Shown here: piece by piece, positions 1-8,759 of the stretch
Position numbering within the stretch: position 1 is the first letter of the stretch
How the letters are laid out: each line of letters opens with the position of its first letter
DNA from: Bacteroidales bacterium UBA1184
Lineage (GTDB): Bacteria; Bacteroidota; Bacteroidia; Bacteroidales; ML635J-15
Assembly: GCA_002310235.1 (NCBI GenBank)
Contig: DBYO01000036.1
Location: 46,924 to 110,923, forward strand
Length of the DNA stretch: 64,000 nt
Direction of reading: 5' to 3'
The notes under the pieces: model-generated
Told to the model about the DNA's origin: nothing
The model's input: only the letters and a program-made list of their open reading frames with translations
Database searches by the model: none
Translations under genes and position numbers: made by a program

Positions 1-1887
1 TACCGCGACAAGGATGGCGAACCGCCTGTGATTCATCGTCTTGGCTCGGGGCATTGGAAACGACTGAAGGAGCGTACCAAGAAGAATATCAAGGATATAG
101 CACGCGATTTGATTTTGCTTTATGCAAAACGGCGCGAGCAGAAGGGCTTTGCATTTTCGCCCGACTCGTACATGCAGGTCGAGCTGGAATCGTCGTTTAT
201 GTACGAGGATACGCCCGACCAGAGCAAGACCAACGAACTGATAAAAGCCGATATGGAATCGGAAGTGCCTATGGACAGGCTTGTCTGTGGCGACGTAGGC
301 TTTGGCAAGACCGAACTTGCTATCCGCGCGGCTTTCAAGGCTGTGGTCGATGGAAAGCAAGTGGCTGTGCTTGTGCCGACTACGATTCTCGCCTTGCAGC
401 ACTACCAGACATTCTCGGAGCGACTGAAAAATCTTCCAGTGACGGTTTCCTACATCAGCCGCCTGAAATCGGCGAAGGAAATCCGCGAGACGCTTGCCGA
501 CTTGAAGTCAGGCAAGATAGATATTATTATAGGTACACATAAACTTGTAGGCAAGTCGGTGGAATTTAAGGACTTGGGCTTGCTAGTTGTCGATGAGGAA
601 CAGAAGTTCGGCGTTTCGGTGAAGGAGAAAATCAAGCAGATGAAGGTCAACATCGATACGCTAACGCTAACCGCCACACCAATTCCGCGTACCCTGCAGT
701 TTTCGCTTATGGGTGCCCGCGACTTGTCGGTGATAACTACGCCACCGCCTAACCGCCAGCCGATTGCAACCGAGCTTCACGCCTTCAACAACGATGTTAT
801 CCGCGATGCAATCTACTACGAAGTGGGGCGCAACGGACAGGTTTTCTTCGTCCACAACCGCATACAGAACATCTACGAGGTTCAGAACCAGATAGCCAAG
901 ATTTGTCCCGAGGTGAAAACCGTCGTTGCTCACGGGCAGATGGACGGCGAGGAGCTGGAGAAGATTATTCTCGACTTTATGCGTGGCGACTACGATGTGC
1001 TAATAAGTACCTCGATTGTCGAAAACGGAGTTGACATTCCAAACGCCAATACCATTATAATAAATAATGCCAACAATTTTGGTCTCAGCGACTTGCACCA
1101 GCTTCGCGGGCGCGTTGGACGAAGCAACCGCAAGGCTTTCTGCTATCTGCTCACCCCGCCTATCGACCTGCTCACTCCTGATGCACGCCGTCGTCTGAAG
1201 GCAATCGAGGAGTTCTGCGAACTTGGCAGCGGAATAAACATCGCCCTGCAGGATTTGGACATTCGCGGAGCTGGAAACATCCTCGGAAGCGAGCAGTCGG
1301 GCTTCATTGCCGATATTGGTTTCGAGACCTACAACAAAATTCTCAACGAAGCTATCGACGAGCTGAAAGAGACTGAATTCCACGATGTTTTCAAGGACGA
1401 GGAAGGCGAGCACGCGCCCGTATTGCGCGACTGCAGCATGGAGACCGACCTCGAGCTGATGATTCCCGACTACTATGTATCTAGCACTTCGGAGCGCATA
1501 AAGTTATACCGCCAGATGGACGAACTGAAGGATATGCAGGAACTTGAAAAGTTCCGCGCTATGCTCATCGACCGCTTTGGCAAAATTCCCGACGAAACCG
1601 AAAAGATGTTCGATATGGTGAAGTTGCGTTGGATGGCGGTACGGCTTGGGTTCCAGAAGATTGCAATAAAGAATGGAGTTTTTCTCGGTTATTTTCCACA
1701 GGACCAGAAGTCGGACTATTATTCGTCGAAGCTTTTCATTTCCATTCTACAGTTCGCCCAGAACAATCCCCGCAACCTCACCATCAAGCAGCACAACGAA
1801 CGATTGATAATGCGTCTCGAAGGCATCAGCAGTTTGTCGCAGATTGTTGATTTCGTGAAAAGGATGGAAGAAACTGTAATCCTGTAG
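1..1887 (+). CDS. mfd: Transcription-repair coupling factor Mfd, C-terminal part (5' end outside window)
   Basis: Mfd is a DNA translocase that pushes stalled RNA polymerase off damaged DNA and recruits UvrA. The reading frame is open from base 1, so the gene starts before the window; the 628 codons seen cover the end of the polymerase-interaction region, both helicase lobes and the C-terminal TRCF domain. Visible motifs are Walker A GDVGFGKTE (near base 290), the DEEQ box in VVDEEQKFGV (near 590), motif III TATPIPRT (near 670) and the QLRGRVGRS motif VI (near 1100). The early part, with QVELESSFMYEDTPDQ, matches the segment just before the helicase in this family. No terminator hairpin was seen after the stop. 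Family assignment is very secure. Confidence 0.96.
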   Translation, partial: YRDKDGEPPVIHRLGSGHWKRLKERTKKNIKDIARDLILLYAKRREQKGFAFSPDSYMQVELESSFMYEDTPDQSKTNELIKADMESEVPMDRLVCGDVGFGKTELAIRAAFKAVVDGKQVAVLVPTTILALQHYQTFSERLKNLPVTVSYISRLKSAKEIRETLADLKSGKIDIIIGTHKLVGKSVEFKDLGLLVVDEEQKFGVSVKEKIKQMKVNIDTLTLTATPIPRTLQFSLMGARDLSVITTPPPNRQPIATELHAFNNDVIRDAIYYEVGRNGQVFFVHNRIQNIYEVQNQIAKICPEVKTVVAHGQMDGEELEKIILDFMRGDYDVLISTSIVENGVDIPNANTIIINNANNFGLSDLHQLRGRVGRSNRKAFCYLLTPPIDLLTPDARRRLKAIEEFCELGSGINIALQDLDIRGAGNILGSEQSGFIADIGFETYNKILNEAIDELKETEFHDVFKDEEGEHAPVLRDCSMETDLELMIPDYYVSSTSERIKLYRQMDELKDMQELEKFRAMLIDRFGKIPDETEKMFDMVKLRWMAVRLGFQKIAIKNGVFLGYFPQDQKSDYYSSKLFISILQFAQNNPRNLTIKQHNERLIMRLEGISSLSQIVDFVKRMEETVIL

Positions 1888-2098
1888 CAACCCAATTATT
1901 TGTGACGGAAGCAAAGATTCTATGTAAATATTTTTACAAATTTCTTCATTGTGTTGAAGAAATTAATACAAATATTTTCATTGTATTGAAGAATTTAGTA
2001 AAATTAGAGGCATAGAAATGCAATGTTTCTATATTGCGACGTTGCATTCTGTCCGAATCACATTATTTTTTGTGTACTTCGTGTGATTCCCCATGTAC

Positions 2099-2118
2099 AG
2101 ACGCAAAATTTTGCGTCT
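2099..2118. repeat. Perfect 20-bp palindrome (GACGCAAAA/TTTTGCGTC)
   Basis: AGACGCAAAA followed directly by TTTTGCGTCT forms a perfect inverted repeat with no loop. It lies in intergenic DNA far from a stop codon and has no T-tract, so it is not an ordinary terminator. It resembles the short REP-like palindromes scattered through many Bacteroidota genomes (from memory, not searched). Confidence 0.7.
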
Positions 2119-2391
2119 TAATCGGCGCAACGCATTACAAACCGGCGCAAATCATTGCGCCGCTACAATCTTCAAATCTTCAAATCTTCAAATTTTTGAA
2201 TTTTTAAATCTTTAAATCTTTGAACTTTAAACATAGGAACTTAGAAACGTGAAACACAGAACGGCGTAGCCCTCAACGAAGTTAACCTTTAGCTCGGCGT
2301 AAGCCAACCTTTAGCTCAACGAAGTTAAATCTTCAAACGGCGCTATCCAAATAAATTCGAAAATCGTATATCTAAATTCGTAAATAATCTT

Positions 2392-2399
2392 TATCTTTG
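2392..2399 (+). promoter_or_regulatory. Promoter -7 box TATCTTTG before the ATPase gene
   Basis: TATCTTTG fits the Bacteroidota -7 consensus TAnnTTTG. It directly abuts a 33-bp tandem repeat that runs to the start codon. No clear -33 TTTG was found at the usual spacing, so the call rests on the -7 box and position. Confidence 0.4.
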
Positions 2400-2487
2400 C
2401 TGCCGAAAACGTTAATTTTTTGACATTATAAGTCGTCGAAAACGTTAAATTTTGATAATTGAAAGTTGCCGAAAATGTTAAAACAGA
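2399..2487 (+). repeat. 33-bp tandem repeat (2.7 copies) in the 5' leader of the ATPase gene
   Basis: Three phased units start at 2399, 2432 and 2465. Each opens with GYYGYCGAAAAYGTTAA; the first two are 33 bp long and the third runs into the start codon region. The core holds the palindrome AACGTT (AATGTT in unit 3). A period of 33 bp is about three helical turns, which would place a bound factor on one face of the DNA. The array lies between the promoter box and the ATG, so it would be in the transcribed leader. Confidence 0.65.
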
Positions 2488-3843
2488 ATGGCTATGTATA
2501 GGAAGATATATTCACAACTACTTGAGTGGAAGCAAGATAGAAAAGGCAAGAGCGCTTTGTTGGTTGAAGGAGCTAGGCGCATAGGTAAAAGTTATATTGT
2601 AGAGGAGTTTGCCCGCAAGGAATACGACAGCTATATTCTTATCGATTTCAACTACGTTAAAAATGAAGTGCTGGCAATTTTTGAAAACTACATTACCGAT
2701 TTGGATATGTTTTTCCAAATGCTCTCGTTGCATTACGACACCGAACTCATAGAGCGCAAATCAGTAATCATCTTCGATGAAGTCCAGCAATACCCACCTG
2801 CGCGTGCTGCTATTAAATATTTGGTCGCCGATGGCAGATACGACTACATTGAAACAGGATCGCTAATCAGCATAAGGAAGAATGTAAAAGACATTGTCAT
2901 TCCTTCCGAAGAGCAGCACCTTTCGATGTATCCTATGGATTTTGAAGAATTTATGATGGCAATAGGACAGCAGAAGCTATTCTATTTCATAAAGGAATGT
3001 TTCGATAGGCGTTGTCCGCTTGGACCAATGCACAGAAAGGCGATGGAGTTTTTCAGACTTTATATGATTATTGGTGGAATGCCGCAGGTTGTGCAGGAAT
3101 ATGTTGATACAAAGGATTTTCGCAGAACCGAGCAACTGAAGCAGGACATATTGTCGCTTTACCGCGGCGACATAAACAAATATGCAACAGGAGCTGAGGC
3201 AAAAGCATCGTCGGTATTTGAGGCCATTCCATCGCAATTGCAGAAGCATGGAACACATTTCACTCTTGCCGACATTGACAAAAACGCTCGATACACCAAC
3301 TACGAAAGTTCTTTCTTCTGGCTGAACGATTCGCGAATAATAAACATTTGCTACAATACTTTTGCGCCCAGCATAGGGCTTGGAATGAATACGGAACGCA
3401 CATCGCTCAAATGCTATCTTGCCGATACAGGGTTGCTTCTGTGTATGGCGTTCAACGAGAACGGCAGGGTGCCTGCTGAAATATACGAAAGGTTGCTTCA
3501 TGGCAAATTGGAGGCAAACCTTGGCATAATGATGGAAAACATTGTTGCTCAAATGCTATGCGCAGCAGGGCACAGATTGTTTTATTACCAGAAATCGGAC
3601 AAGGTTGATGCGATGAACAATATGGAGATAGATTTTCTGATTACTAAAAGCAAAGCTACATCACGAAAGAACATCTGTCCTATAGAGGTAAAATCTACAA
3701 ACAGATACACTACCACCTCGCTGGAAAAATGCATCAGCAAGTTCTCGTCACAAATAACCGACCCATTAGTGCTTCATATCAACGATTTGGAATTAAAAGA
3801 CAATATCACCTACCTGCCATTATATATGACGCCGTTCCTATAG
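2488..3843 (+). CDS. AAA-type ATPase with DUF4143 domain
   Basis: A 451-residue P-loop protein of the AAA_14/DUF4143 family, common in multiple copies in Bacteroidales; its cellular role is not established. Walker A is GARRIGKS (residues 28-35) and Walker B is SVIIFDEVQ (92-100). A sensor-like Thr/Ser segment (ETGSLISI, about 130) follows. The C-terminal third has the DUF4143 pattern: CYLADTGLLLCM (about 310), a GKLEANLGIMMENIVAQML helix (about 340), and a nuclease-like strand with EIDFLI and PIEVKST (about 385 and 405). The ATG at 2488 follows the 33-bp repeat array directly; Met at 2494 is an alternative start. There is no signal peptide or membrane segment. The gene stands alone with repeats on both sides, compatible with horizontal movement. 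Confidence 0.88.
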   Translation: MAMYRKIYSQLLEWKQDRKGKSALLVEGARRIGKSYIVEEFARKEYDSYILIDFNYVKNEVLAIFENYITDLDMFFQMLSLHYDTELIERKSVIIFDEVQQYPPARAAIKYLVADGRYDYIETGSLISIRKNVKDIVIPSEEQHLSMYPMDFEEFMMAIGQQKLFYFIKECFDRRCPLGPMHRKAMEFFRLYMIIGGMPQVVQEYVDTKDFRRTEQLKQDILSLYRGDINKYATGAEAKASSVFEAIPSQLQKHGTHFTLADIDKNARYTNYESSFFWLNDSRIINICYNTFAPSIGLGMNTERTSLKCYLADTGLLLCMAFNENGRVPAEIYERLLHGKLEANLGIMMENIVAQMLCAAGHRLFYYQKSDKVDAMNNMEIDFLITKSKATSRKNICPIEVKSTNRYTTTSLEKCISKFSSQITDPLVLHINDLELKDNITYLPLYMTPFL

Positions 3844-4331
3844 GTGTTTTTTGTATTTGCAATCATGCTATGGCGCAAATCATTGCGCCCCCACAATTAA
3901 ATTTTCAAATCCTCAAATTTTCAAATCATTGAATTTTTGAATCATTGAATCCATCCGTCGCAAATCATTGCAAATCGGCGCAACGCATTGCGTCGCTACA
4001 ATCATTAACCTTTAGCTCAGCGAAGCTAAATCTTCAAACCACTGAATTGTTAAATTATTGAATTTTTAAATTTTTTAATCATCGAATTCTCAAATTCTCA
4101 AATTCTTAAATCTTTGAATCTTTAAATCTTTGAATCTTTAAACCTTGAACGTTGAACCCCCTCAAATCATCGAATCATCGAATCATCAAATCCTCAAACG
4201 GCTACGCCTTTAAACCTCTCTTTTCCCTTTTGTATGCTAAATAACATAATTTATATTCTACACAATTGTTTTTCATATAATTATACTATTATAAATACTA
4301 GAGGTTATTAAAAAATAATTACCTTTGAAAG
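3844..4331. repeat. 490-bp intergenic region made of short word repeats
   Basis: No gene seen. The stretch contains GGCGCAA-atca-TTGCGCC hairpins (near 3875), a related CGGCGCAACGCATTGCG palindrome followed by TCGCTACAATC (near 3975-4003), the mini-hairpin TTTAGCT-cagcga-AGCTAAA (4011-4030), and many tandem 7-10 bp words of the CAAATC / TTGAATC / TTTAAATC type (3898-4200). The last 120 bp are plain AT-rich DNA leading to a promoter-like box. Confidence 0.7.
4320..4327 (+). promoter_or_regulatory. Promoter -7 box TACCTTTG close to the first GLUG gene
   Basis: TACCTTTG fits TAnnTTTG. It ends only 4 bp before the ATG at 4332. Either the mRNA is leaderless and starts at about that ATG, or the true start is downstream (for example ATG at 4416). 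The same box-to-ATG distance occurs at 40090-40102. Confidence 0.4.
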
Positions 4332-6473
4332 ATGTTTTTTAGGAGTGTTTGGCATATGATGTTAGTGTGTGATAATCAGCATGTTGATGTTTGTAGAAAT
4401 GCAAACATAAACAGTATGAACCATAAATATTGCTCTACAAATAGCGGTATCAGCCAGGAGACTGAATTAGAAAAAAACACTCTATATTCATCTGAAAATA
4501 ATTTGCATTCCGGTTCTACTTCGTTCACTAAATGTGCAAATCTGCTCCATAATCCACTCCCTGAGCTTGCCGAAGTGTCACACCACGACCACCACAATTA
4601 TCCATTATCCATTGTCCATTATTCATTGTTAATTGTTCTTTGCTTATTGTTTTCGGTTAATGCGATGGCTGAATTTGGTGGAGGAACTGGAAGCGAAAGT
4701 GACCCATATATAATAAGTACAATAACTCATCTTAGAACCTTGGCCGACAATGTAAACGGAAATGAGCACTATTCTGGTATGTATTTTAAGGTAACAGAAA
4801 ACATAAGCGGTATGGAAAAGGTTATTGGATATAATAGTTCAAGTAAATATTTCAGCGGAATATTTGACGGCAATAATAAAACAATAACATTAGCAATTAA
4901 TATTAATGCATCCGGATCTCCTCAATATGTAGGATTATTTGGTAAAATAGTCGATGCTACTATAAAAAATGTGAATGTAGCAGGCTCTATTAGTTTTAAT
5001 AATTGGTACACAGGAGGCATCGCAGGAATTGCTTCTAATTCTACTATTGAAAATTGTACATGCAGTGCTAATATAACAACTAGTTTTTCATTTACCGCGG
5101 GCATAGTGGGACAGGCATCAAATACTACGATTACTGATTGCAAGAATATAAATAATACTATAAGTGGAGGGGGAACGTTAGTAGGAGGAATAGGAGGTTC
5201 ACTAACTAATTGCACAATAAGTAATTGTTCTAATGAGGGGACTGTTACAGGTCCTTCTGCAAATCAATATAGAGGTGGTTTATTAGGTGGGTCTTCATCA
5301 AATACCATTACAGATTGTTACAATATAGGTAACGTTGTAGGAACAATAAGTATTGGGGGCATTGTTGGTTGGTCTTCAGCTACTACTATAATAAATACTT
5401 ACAATAGAGGTGAAGTAAAAGGTACAGAAAATGTTGGCGGAATTGTTGGTTCTGTAATAAATAATGCACAGTCCAGTGTAAAGAATTGTTATAATACTGG
5501 AAAAGTTACAAGAACAAGTGGGTCTAGTGGAAATTTTGGTGGTATTATAGGAAATTGCGGATTCAATATACCCATCGAAAACTGTTATAGTGGTAATACA
5601 ATATCAGCGTCAACCACATACAAAGGTGGTATTGTCGGTTTTCTTGCTCCTGGAACTGTTGGGCATTGTTATTATAGAAAAGGGGACGGTGTAACAAATG
5701 CATGTTATCATAATAGTGGTACAGAGTCAGATACAGCATATTTTACTCATACAGATGGTAACACCACTTGTACATTACGTTCAAATATGTATGGAACTAC
5801 AGTTATGCTTAATGCTTTGAATGCATGGGTTGAGGCTAATCAGGTAGGGGACACTTACAAGAAATGGGTAGCGGACAATGGTTTTGAAAACCGGGGAATG
5901 CCAATTTTCTATACTTGCACTCCGATTGTTACCACAATAAGTAATGTTAACAGTAGTTATAGTGCAAATACAATTACTTGGACATCTGACAATCCTGCTT
6001 ACTCATATACCATATATTGGGGAGCTTCTGGCAGTTTGAACAATACAATATCGGGACAAACTTCGCCTTACAATCATACAGGTCTTACAAATGGCATCGA
6101 ATACTGTTATCGTGTGGTGGCTGTAGGCACTGGCGACTATTGCGACGTAAACGAGCCTTCGGCGCAGGTATGCGGTACTCCGCACTGTACGCACTTGGAT
6201 GCTCCGACACTAAATATACAGTCCACCGGCAACAGATTTGTTACGGTTAGCTGGGAAACGGTCTCGGGTGCGGTTTCGTACAGGCTCAACTACGGAAGCA
6301 ACAGCAGCAATATGTGGGAAGTTACTCCCGACAGCAATCCATATACAGTACTCCGTCTCACCAACGATCAGACCTATAATTTTAAAATAAAGGCAGTTGG
6401 CGACGAAGAACACTGCGGTGAAGACAACCCGTTTTCGACACCATTAAAACAAGCAACACCTAATTGCCCATAA
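4332..6473 (+). CDS. Exported GLUG-repeat surface protein with two Fn3-like domains
   Basis: Predicted secreted or surface protein, up to 713 residues. After a long unusual N-terminus (about 90 residues, partly encoded by genome-wide repeat words), a hydrophobic segment ending LLFSVNAMA looks like a signal peptide core (residues about 92-112). It is followed by GTGSESDPYIIST, the usual opening of GLUG-type beta-helix proteins, and many imperfect repeats with GGIVG/GGIAG and NCYN motifs (about 145-470). Two Fn3-like domains close the protein (about 535-620 and 622-713), each with a TYxxxWG or YRLNYG strand. It has no type IX sorting domain, unlike its downstream neighbour. The start is uncertain: 4332 is next to a promoter box and 4416 is an alternative. 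It is a paralogue of the next large gene. Function is probably adhesion, inferred from architecture only. Confidence 0.8.
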   Translation: MFFRSVWHMMLVCDNQHVDVCRNANINSMNHKYCSTNSGISQETELEKNTLYSSENNLHSGSTSFTKCANLLHNPLPELAEVSHHDHHNYPLSIVHYSLLIVLCLLFSVNAMAEFGGGTGSESDPYIISTITHLRTLADNVNGNEHYSGMYFKVTENISGMEKVIGYNSSSKYFSGIFDGNNKTITLAININASGSPQYVGLFGKIVDATIKNVNVAGSISFNNWYTGGIAGIASNSTIENCTCSANITTSFSFTAGIVGQASNTTITDCKNINNTISGGGTLVGGIGGSLTNCTISNCSNEGTVTGPSANQYRGGLLGGSSSNTITDCYNIGNVVGTISIGGIVGWSSATTIINTYNRGEVKGTENVGGIVGSVINNAQSSVKNCYNTGKVTRTSGSSGNFGGIIGNCGFNIPIENCYSGNTISASTTYKGGIVGFLAPGTVGHCYYRKGDGVTNACYHNSGTESDTAYFTHTDGNTTCTLRSNMYGTTVMLNALNAWVEANQVGDTYKKWVADNGFENRGMPIFYTCTPIVTTISNVNSSYSANTITWTSDNPAYSYTIYWGASGSLNNTISGQTSPYNHTGLTNGIEYCYRVVAVGTGDYCDVNEPSAQVCGTPHCTHLDAPTLNIQSTGNRFVTVSWETVSGAVSYRLNYGSNSSNMWEVTPDSNPYTVLRLTNDQTYNFKIKAVGDEEHCGEDNPFSTPLKQATPNCP

Positions 6474-6499
6474 TATAAAAACACAAAAATTTTAACCTT

Positions 6500-6595
6500 A
6501 TGACAGACAGAATAATAAAAATATTGGTAATTGTACTACTGCTGATTTCTACGGGAAAGGCGTGGGGGCAATGCACTCCACAATGCAATGAATAA
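6500..6595 (+). pseudogene. 31-codon remnant: signal peptide joined to a paralogue's last residues
   Basis: A short open frame encodes a clean signal peptide (MTDRIIKILVIVLLLISTG then KAWGQ) followed only by CTPQCNE and a stop. KAWGQ is the signal cleavage region of the 8752 gene, and TPQCNE is the exact C-terminus of the 6588 gene. The stop region and next 45 bp (6581-6640) match 8745-8804 at 56 of 60 positions. The simplest reading is an internally deleted copy of a tandem surface-protein gene that keeps only its two ends. It could still be translated and could couple translation into the next gene, whose ATG at 6588 overlaps it. Confidence 0.75.
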
Positions 6596-8759
6596 AGAAA
6601 GGAAAACAACAATGAAAAACAATATAAATATGAATATAGATTGTAGCATCGCGCCATGGCACGACGCTACAAAATTATCCATTAAATCCTTTCTGTCTGT
6701 GATTTTTGGCTTCACCTCAGCAAAGCAAAATGGCTCTGCCCATTCCGCATTGCCTTCGGTTTGCACAAAAATTGTCCCTTATCCATTGTTAATTGTTCTT
6801 TGCTTATTCTTTTCTGTAGGTTATGCCAGTGCATTTTCAGTGATTATTACAGGAAATGGAAGTGAGTGCGACCCATATCAGATTTCTACAGTGGCTCAGC
6901 TAAAGGAATTGGCGGATTCTGTAAGTGATGGAGTTTCATCATATTCAGGTAAGTATTTCAAACTTATGAATGACATTGGCAGTGCAGGAAATCCAGTAAC
7001 TAATCCAATTGGAATTACCCAGTCTTACTATTTTTCTGGGAATTTCGATGGTGATGGTCATTATGTATATTTGAATATAGTTGCAGGACCTTCTTCTGCT
7101 TATAGTCGTGGTTTGTTCGGATGTGTCATTAATGGTGCAAATATACATGATGTTATAACAAAAGGAAGTGTCTCTGTGGTGGGGTCCGGGAATTATGGTT
7201 ATGCTGGAGGTATTGCCGGATACTGTGGGAAAAATGTAACAATTTATAATTGTACAAACGAAGCTTCGGTTAGTACAGCATGGGATTTTGCTGGAGGAAT
7301 AGTTGGAGACTGTTATGTTTCAAATTCAAACGAGACAATAACAATTTCCAATTGTATTAATAAAGGAACAATCTCTAATTCTTGTAGTAATACCTATGGT
7401 GCTGGAGGTATAGTTGGAACTATCAATGGGGTTTATTCTAGTGGTGTGGTTATTATAGATCGCTGTTATAATGCTGGGTCAATTTCAAGTGGACGTAGTT
7501 CTGGAGGTATAGTATCCGAACTTTTTCATGCAACCATAAGTAACTGCTACAATAGCGGTCCTGTAAGTACTTCTGGCACCTCGGAATACTATTACGGTGC
7601 TGGTGGTATTGTAGGTCGTATGCAAGATTATGCCTATGTGTATAACTGTTACAATGTAGCTAATGTGACAGGAGGTGGCATGTCAAATAAAAATTGTGCT
7701 GGTGGCATTTGTGGAACGAACTATAGTCAAGGAATGATTAAAAACTGCTATAATGGAGGAAATGTAAGTAATGCTCCAACTGATTATTTAGGCGGAGCCG
7801 TAGGTTTTAATTATAATAATAATGGTAATAGTAGTGGCTATTATTGTATTGTAGAGAATTGCTACAGCAAGGGTTCGACTGTCATATGTGGAAAAAATGG
7901 TGAATATACTGCCGGTACAATTACAAATTGCGCACAATTTACCCATAGTTCATATAATAACAATAAGTTGAGTCTGGCTGTTAGTGTGAATAGTACGAAT
8001 TATCCTGCTACTACGACAGATGTTCTCATAGTTCTCAGAGATTGGGTAACAGCACAAAATACAGCCTTAGGTACCAACAAATATCTTACTTGGGACAATG
8101 CGACTTCCAACGGCGACAATGCAGATTCTCAAGGAAATAACGGAGGTATGCCAAAATTCTTTGCTTGTATCCCTATTACCATTAGTAATTTCGATGTTAC
8201 TACAAGTAGCGGACAGAATGCACTCGAGTGGACGGCAAGCCCTTCTGGTGTAGCCTCTTCATATACAATATACTGGGGAACTCCTACAATATATTGGAGT
8301 TGTTCTAGCAATATTATAAGTCCAGTTTCGGGTAATTCATACTCGCATACTGGGCTTACTGCCGGTAACACCTACTGCTACGAGGTGATGGCGGTTGGCA
8401 GTGGCGACTATTGTGCCGAAAATGCCCACTCCACGCGTATTTGCCGTACGGTGCCGACATGCATCCCACCTGCTGTTGAGAATTTCTCGGTGACTCAGCC
8501 CGACGCCAAGGGTAGGAAACTGCAGGTTTCGTGGACTCCCGAGACTAACATTACCTACAAGCTCTACTATGGAGTGAACAATCCTGCGTTGGGGCTTGGA
8601 GGACTTTACGAGGTTCCTGGTACGGTAACCCCGGCATATACTGTAGAGCGGCTCACCAATGGGCAGCCATATTTTTTTGTCTTGAAACCTATAGGAGGCA
8701 ACTATTGCGACGGCACAGTGGTTTATCCATCGACAGTAACCCCGCAATGCAATGAATAA
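6588..8759 (+). CDS. Exported GLUG-repeat surface protein, second paralogue
   Basis: A 723-residue paralogue of the 4332 gene with the same order: extended N-terminus, hydrophobic core (PLLIVLCLFFSVGYASA, residues about 65-82), the opening GNGSECDPYQIST, then GLUG-like repeats with GGIVG/GGIAGYCG and NCYN motifs (about 100-480), and two Fn3-like domains (about 525-630 and 632-723). The C-terminus TPQCNE lacks a type IX sorting domain. The reported ATG overlaps the preceding mini-ORF; the ATG at 6612 (MKNNIN) is an equally good start because the same MKN context precedes the next gene. A GTAG...CTAC palindrome (6641-6672) is read in frame between the start and the signal core. The stop overlaps the next gene's first possible ATG, so the three frames are probably co-transcribed and translationally coupled. 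Confidence 0.82.
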   Translation: MNKERKTTMKNNINMNIDCSIAPWHDATKLSIKSFLSVIFGFTSAKQNGSAHSALPSVCTKIVPYPLLIVLCLFFSVGYASAFSVIITGNGSECDPYQISTVAQLKELADSVSDGVSSYSGKYFKLMNDIGSAGNPVTNPIGITQSYYFSGNFDGDGHYVYLNIVAGPSSAYSRGLFGCVINGANIHDVITKGSVSVVGSGNYGYAGGIAGYCGKNVTIYNCTNEASVSTAWDFAGGIVGDCYVSNSNETITISNCINKGTISNSCSNTYGAGGIVGTINGVYSSGVVIIDRCYNAGSISSGRSSGGIVSELFHATISNCYNSGPVSTSGTSEYYYGAGGIVGRMQDYAYVYNCYNVANVTGGGMSNKNCAGGICGTNYSQGMIKNCYNGGNVSNAPTDYLGGAVGFNYNNNGNSSGYYCIVENCYSKGSTVICGKNGEYTAGTITNCAQFTHSSYNNNKLSLAVSVNSTNYPATTTDVLIVLRDWVTAQNTALGTNKYLTWDNATSNGDNADSQGNNGGMPKFFACIPITISNFDVTTSSGQNALEWTASPSGVASSYTIYWGTPTIYWSCSSNIISPVSGNSYSHTGLTAGNTYCYEVMAVGSGDYCAENAHSTRICRTVPTCIPPAVENFSVTQPDAKGRKLQVSWTPETNITYKLYYGVNNPALGLGGLYEVPGTVTPAYTVERLTNGQPYFFVLKPIGGNYCDGTVVYPSTVTPQCNE
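6641..6672. repeat. REP-like palindrome inside coding sequence (signal region)
   Basis: A 32-bp inverted repeat starts TTGTAGCATCGCGCCA and is mirrored by TGGCACGACGCTACAA, with 14 of 16 positions complementary and both exceptions giving G-T pairs on the minus strand. It adds residues such as CSIAPWHDATK to the extended N-terminus of the 6588 gene without a frameshift. It is related (23 of 28 core positions on the same strand orientation) to the palindrome at 47307-47340 in another gene. Confidence 0.75.

Larger units (their letters stand above)
1888..2487. repeat. 600-bp repeat-rich intergenic region
   Basis: No gene seen. From left to right it holds an AT-rich stretch with a repeated TTCATTGTRTTGAAGAA phrase (near 1945 and 1978), a perfect 20-bp palindrome (2099-2118), small hairpins of the GGCGCAA/TTGCGCC type (2143-2160) followed by GCTACAA, a run of AAATCTTC/TTTGAATT-like words (2166-2240), the words GAACGGCGTAGCC and CTTTAGCTCGGCGTAAGCC (2260-2330), and finally a promoter-like box and a 33-bp tandem repeat before the next gene. 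The same vocabulary recurs in the other gene-free stretches of the window. Confidence 0.7.

Noticed and set aside
3898..4200. Tandem short repeats as a possible CRISPR array
   Set aside because: Words are 7-10 bp, vary in sequence and spacing, and have no constant spacer length or cas genes nearby.
6588..6595. Assembly duplication as the cause of the 60-bp match 6581-6640 / 8745-8804
   Set aside because: Four differences in 60 bp and different flanks argue for biological paralogy rather than an assembly artefact.
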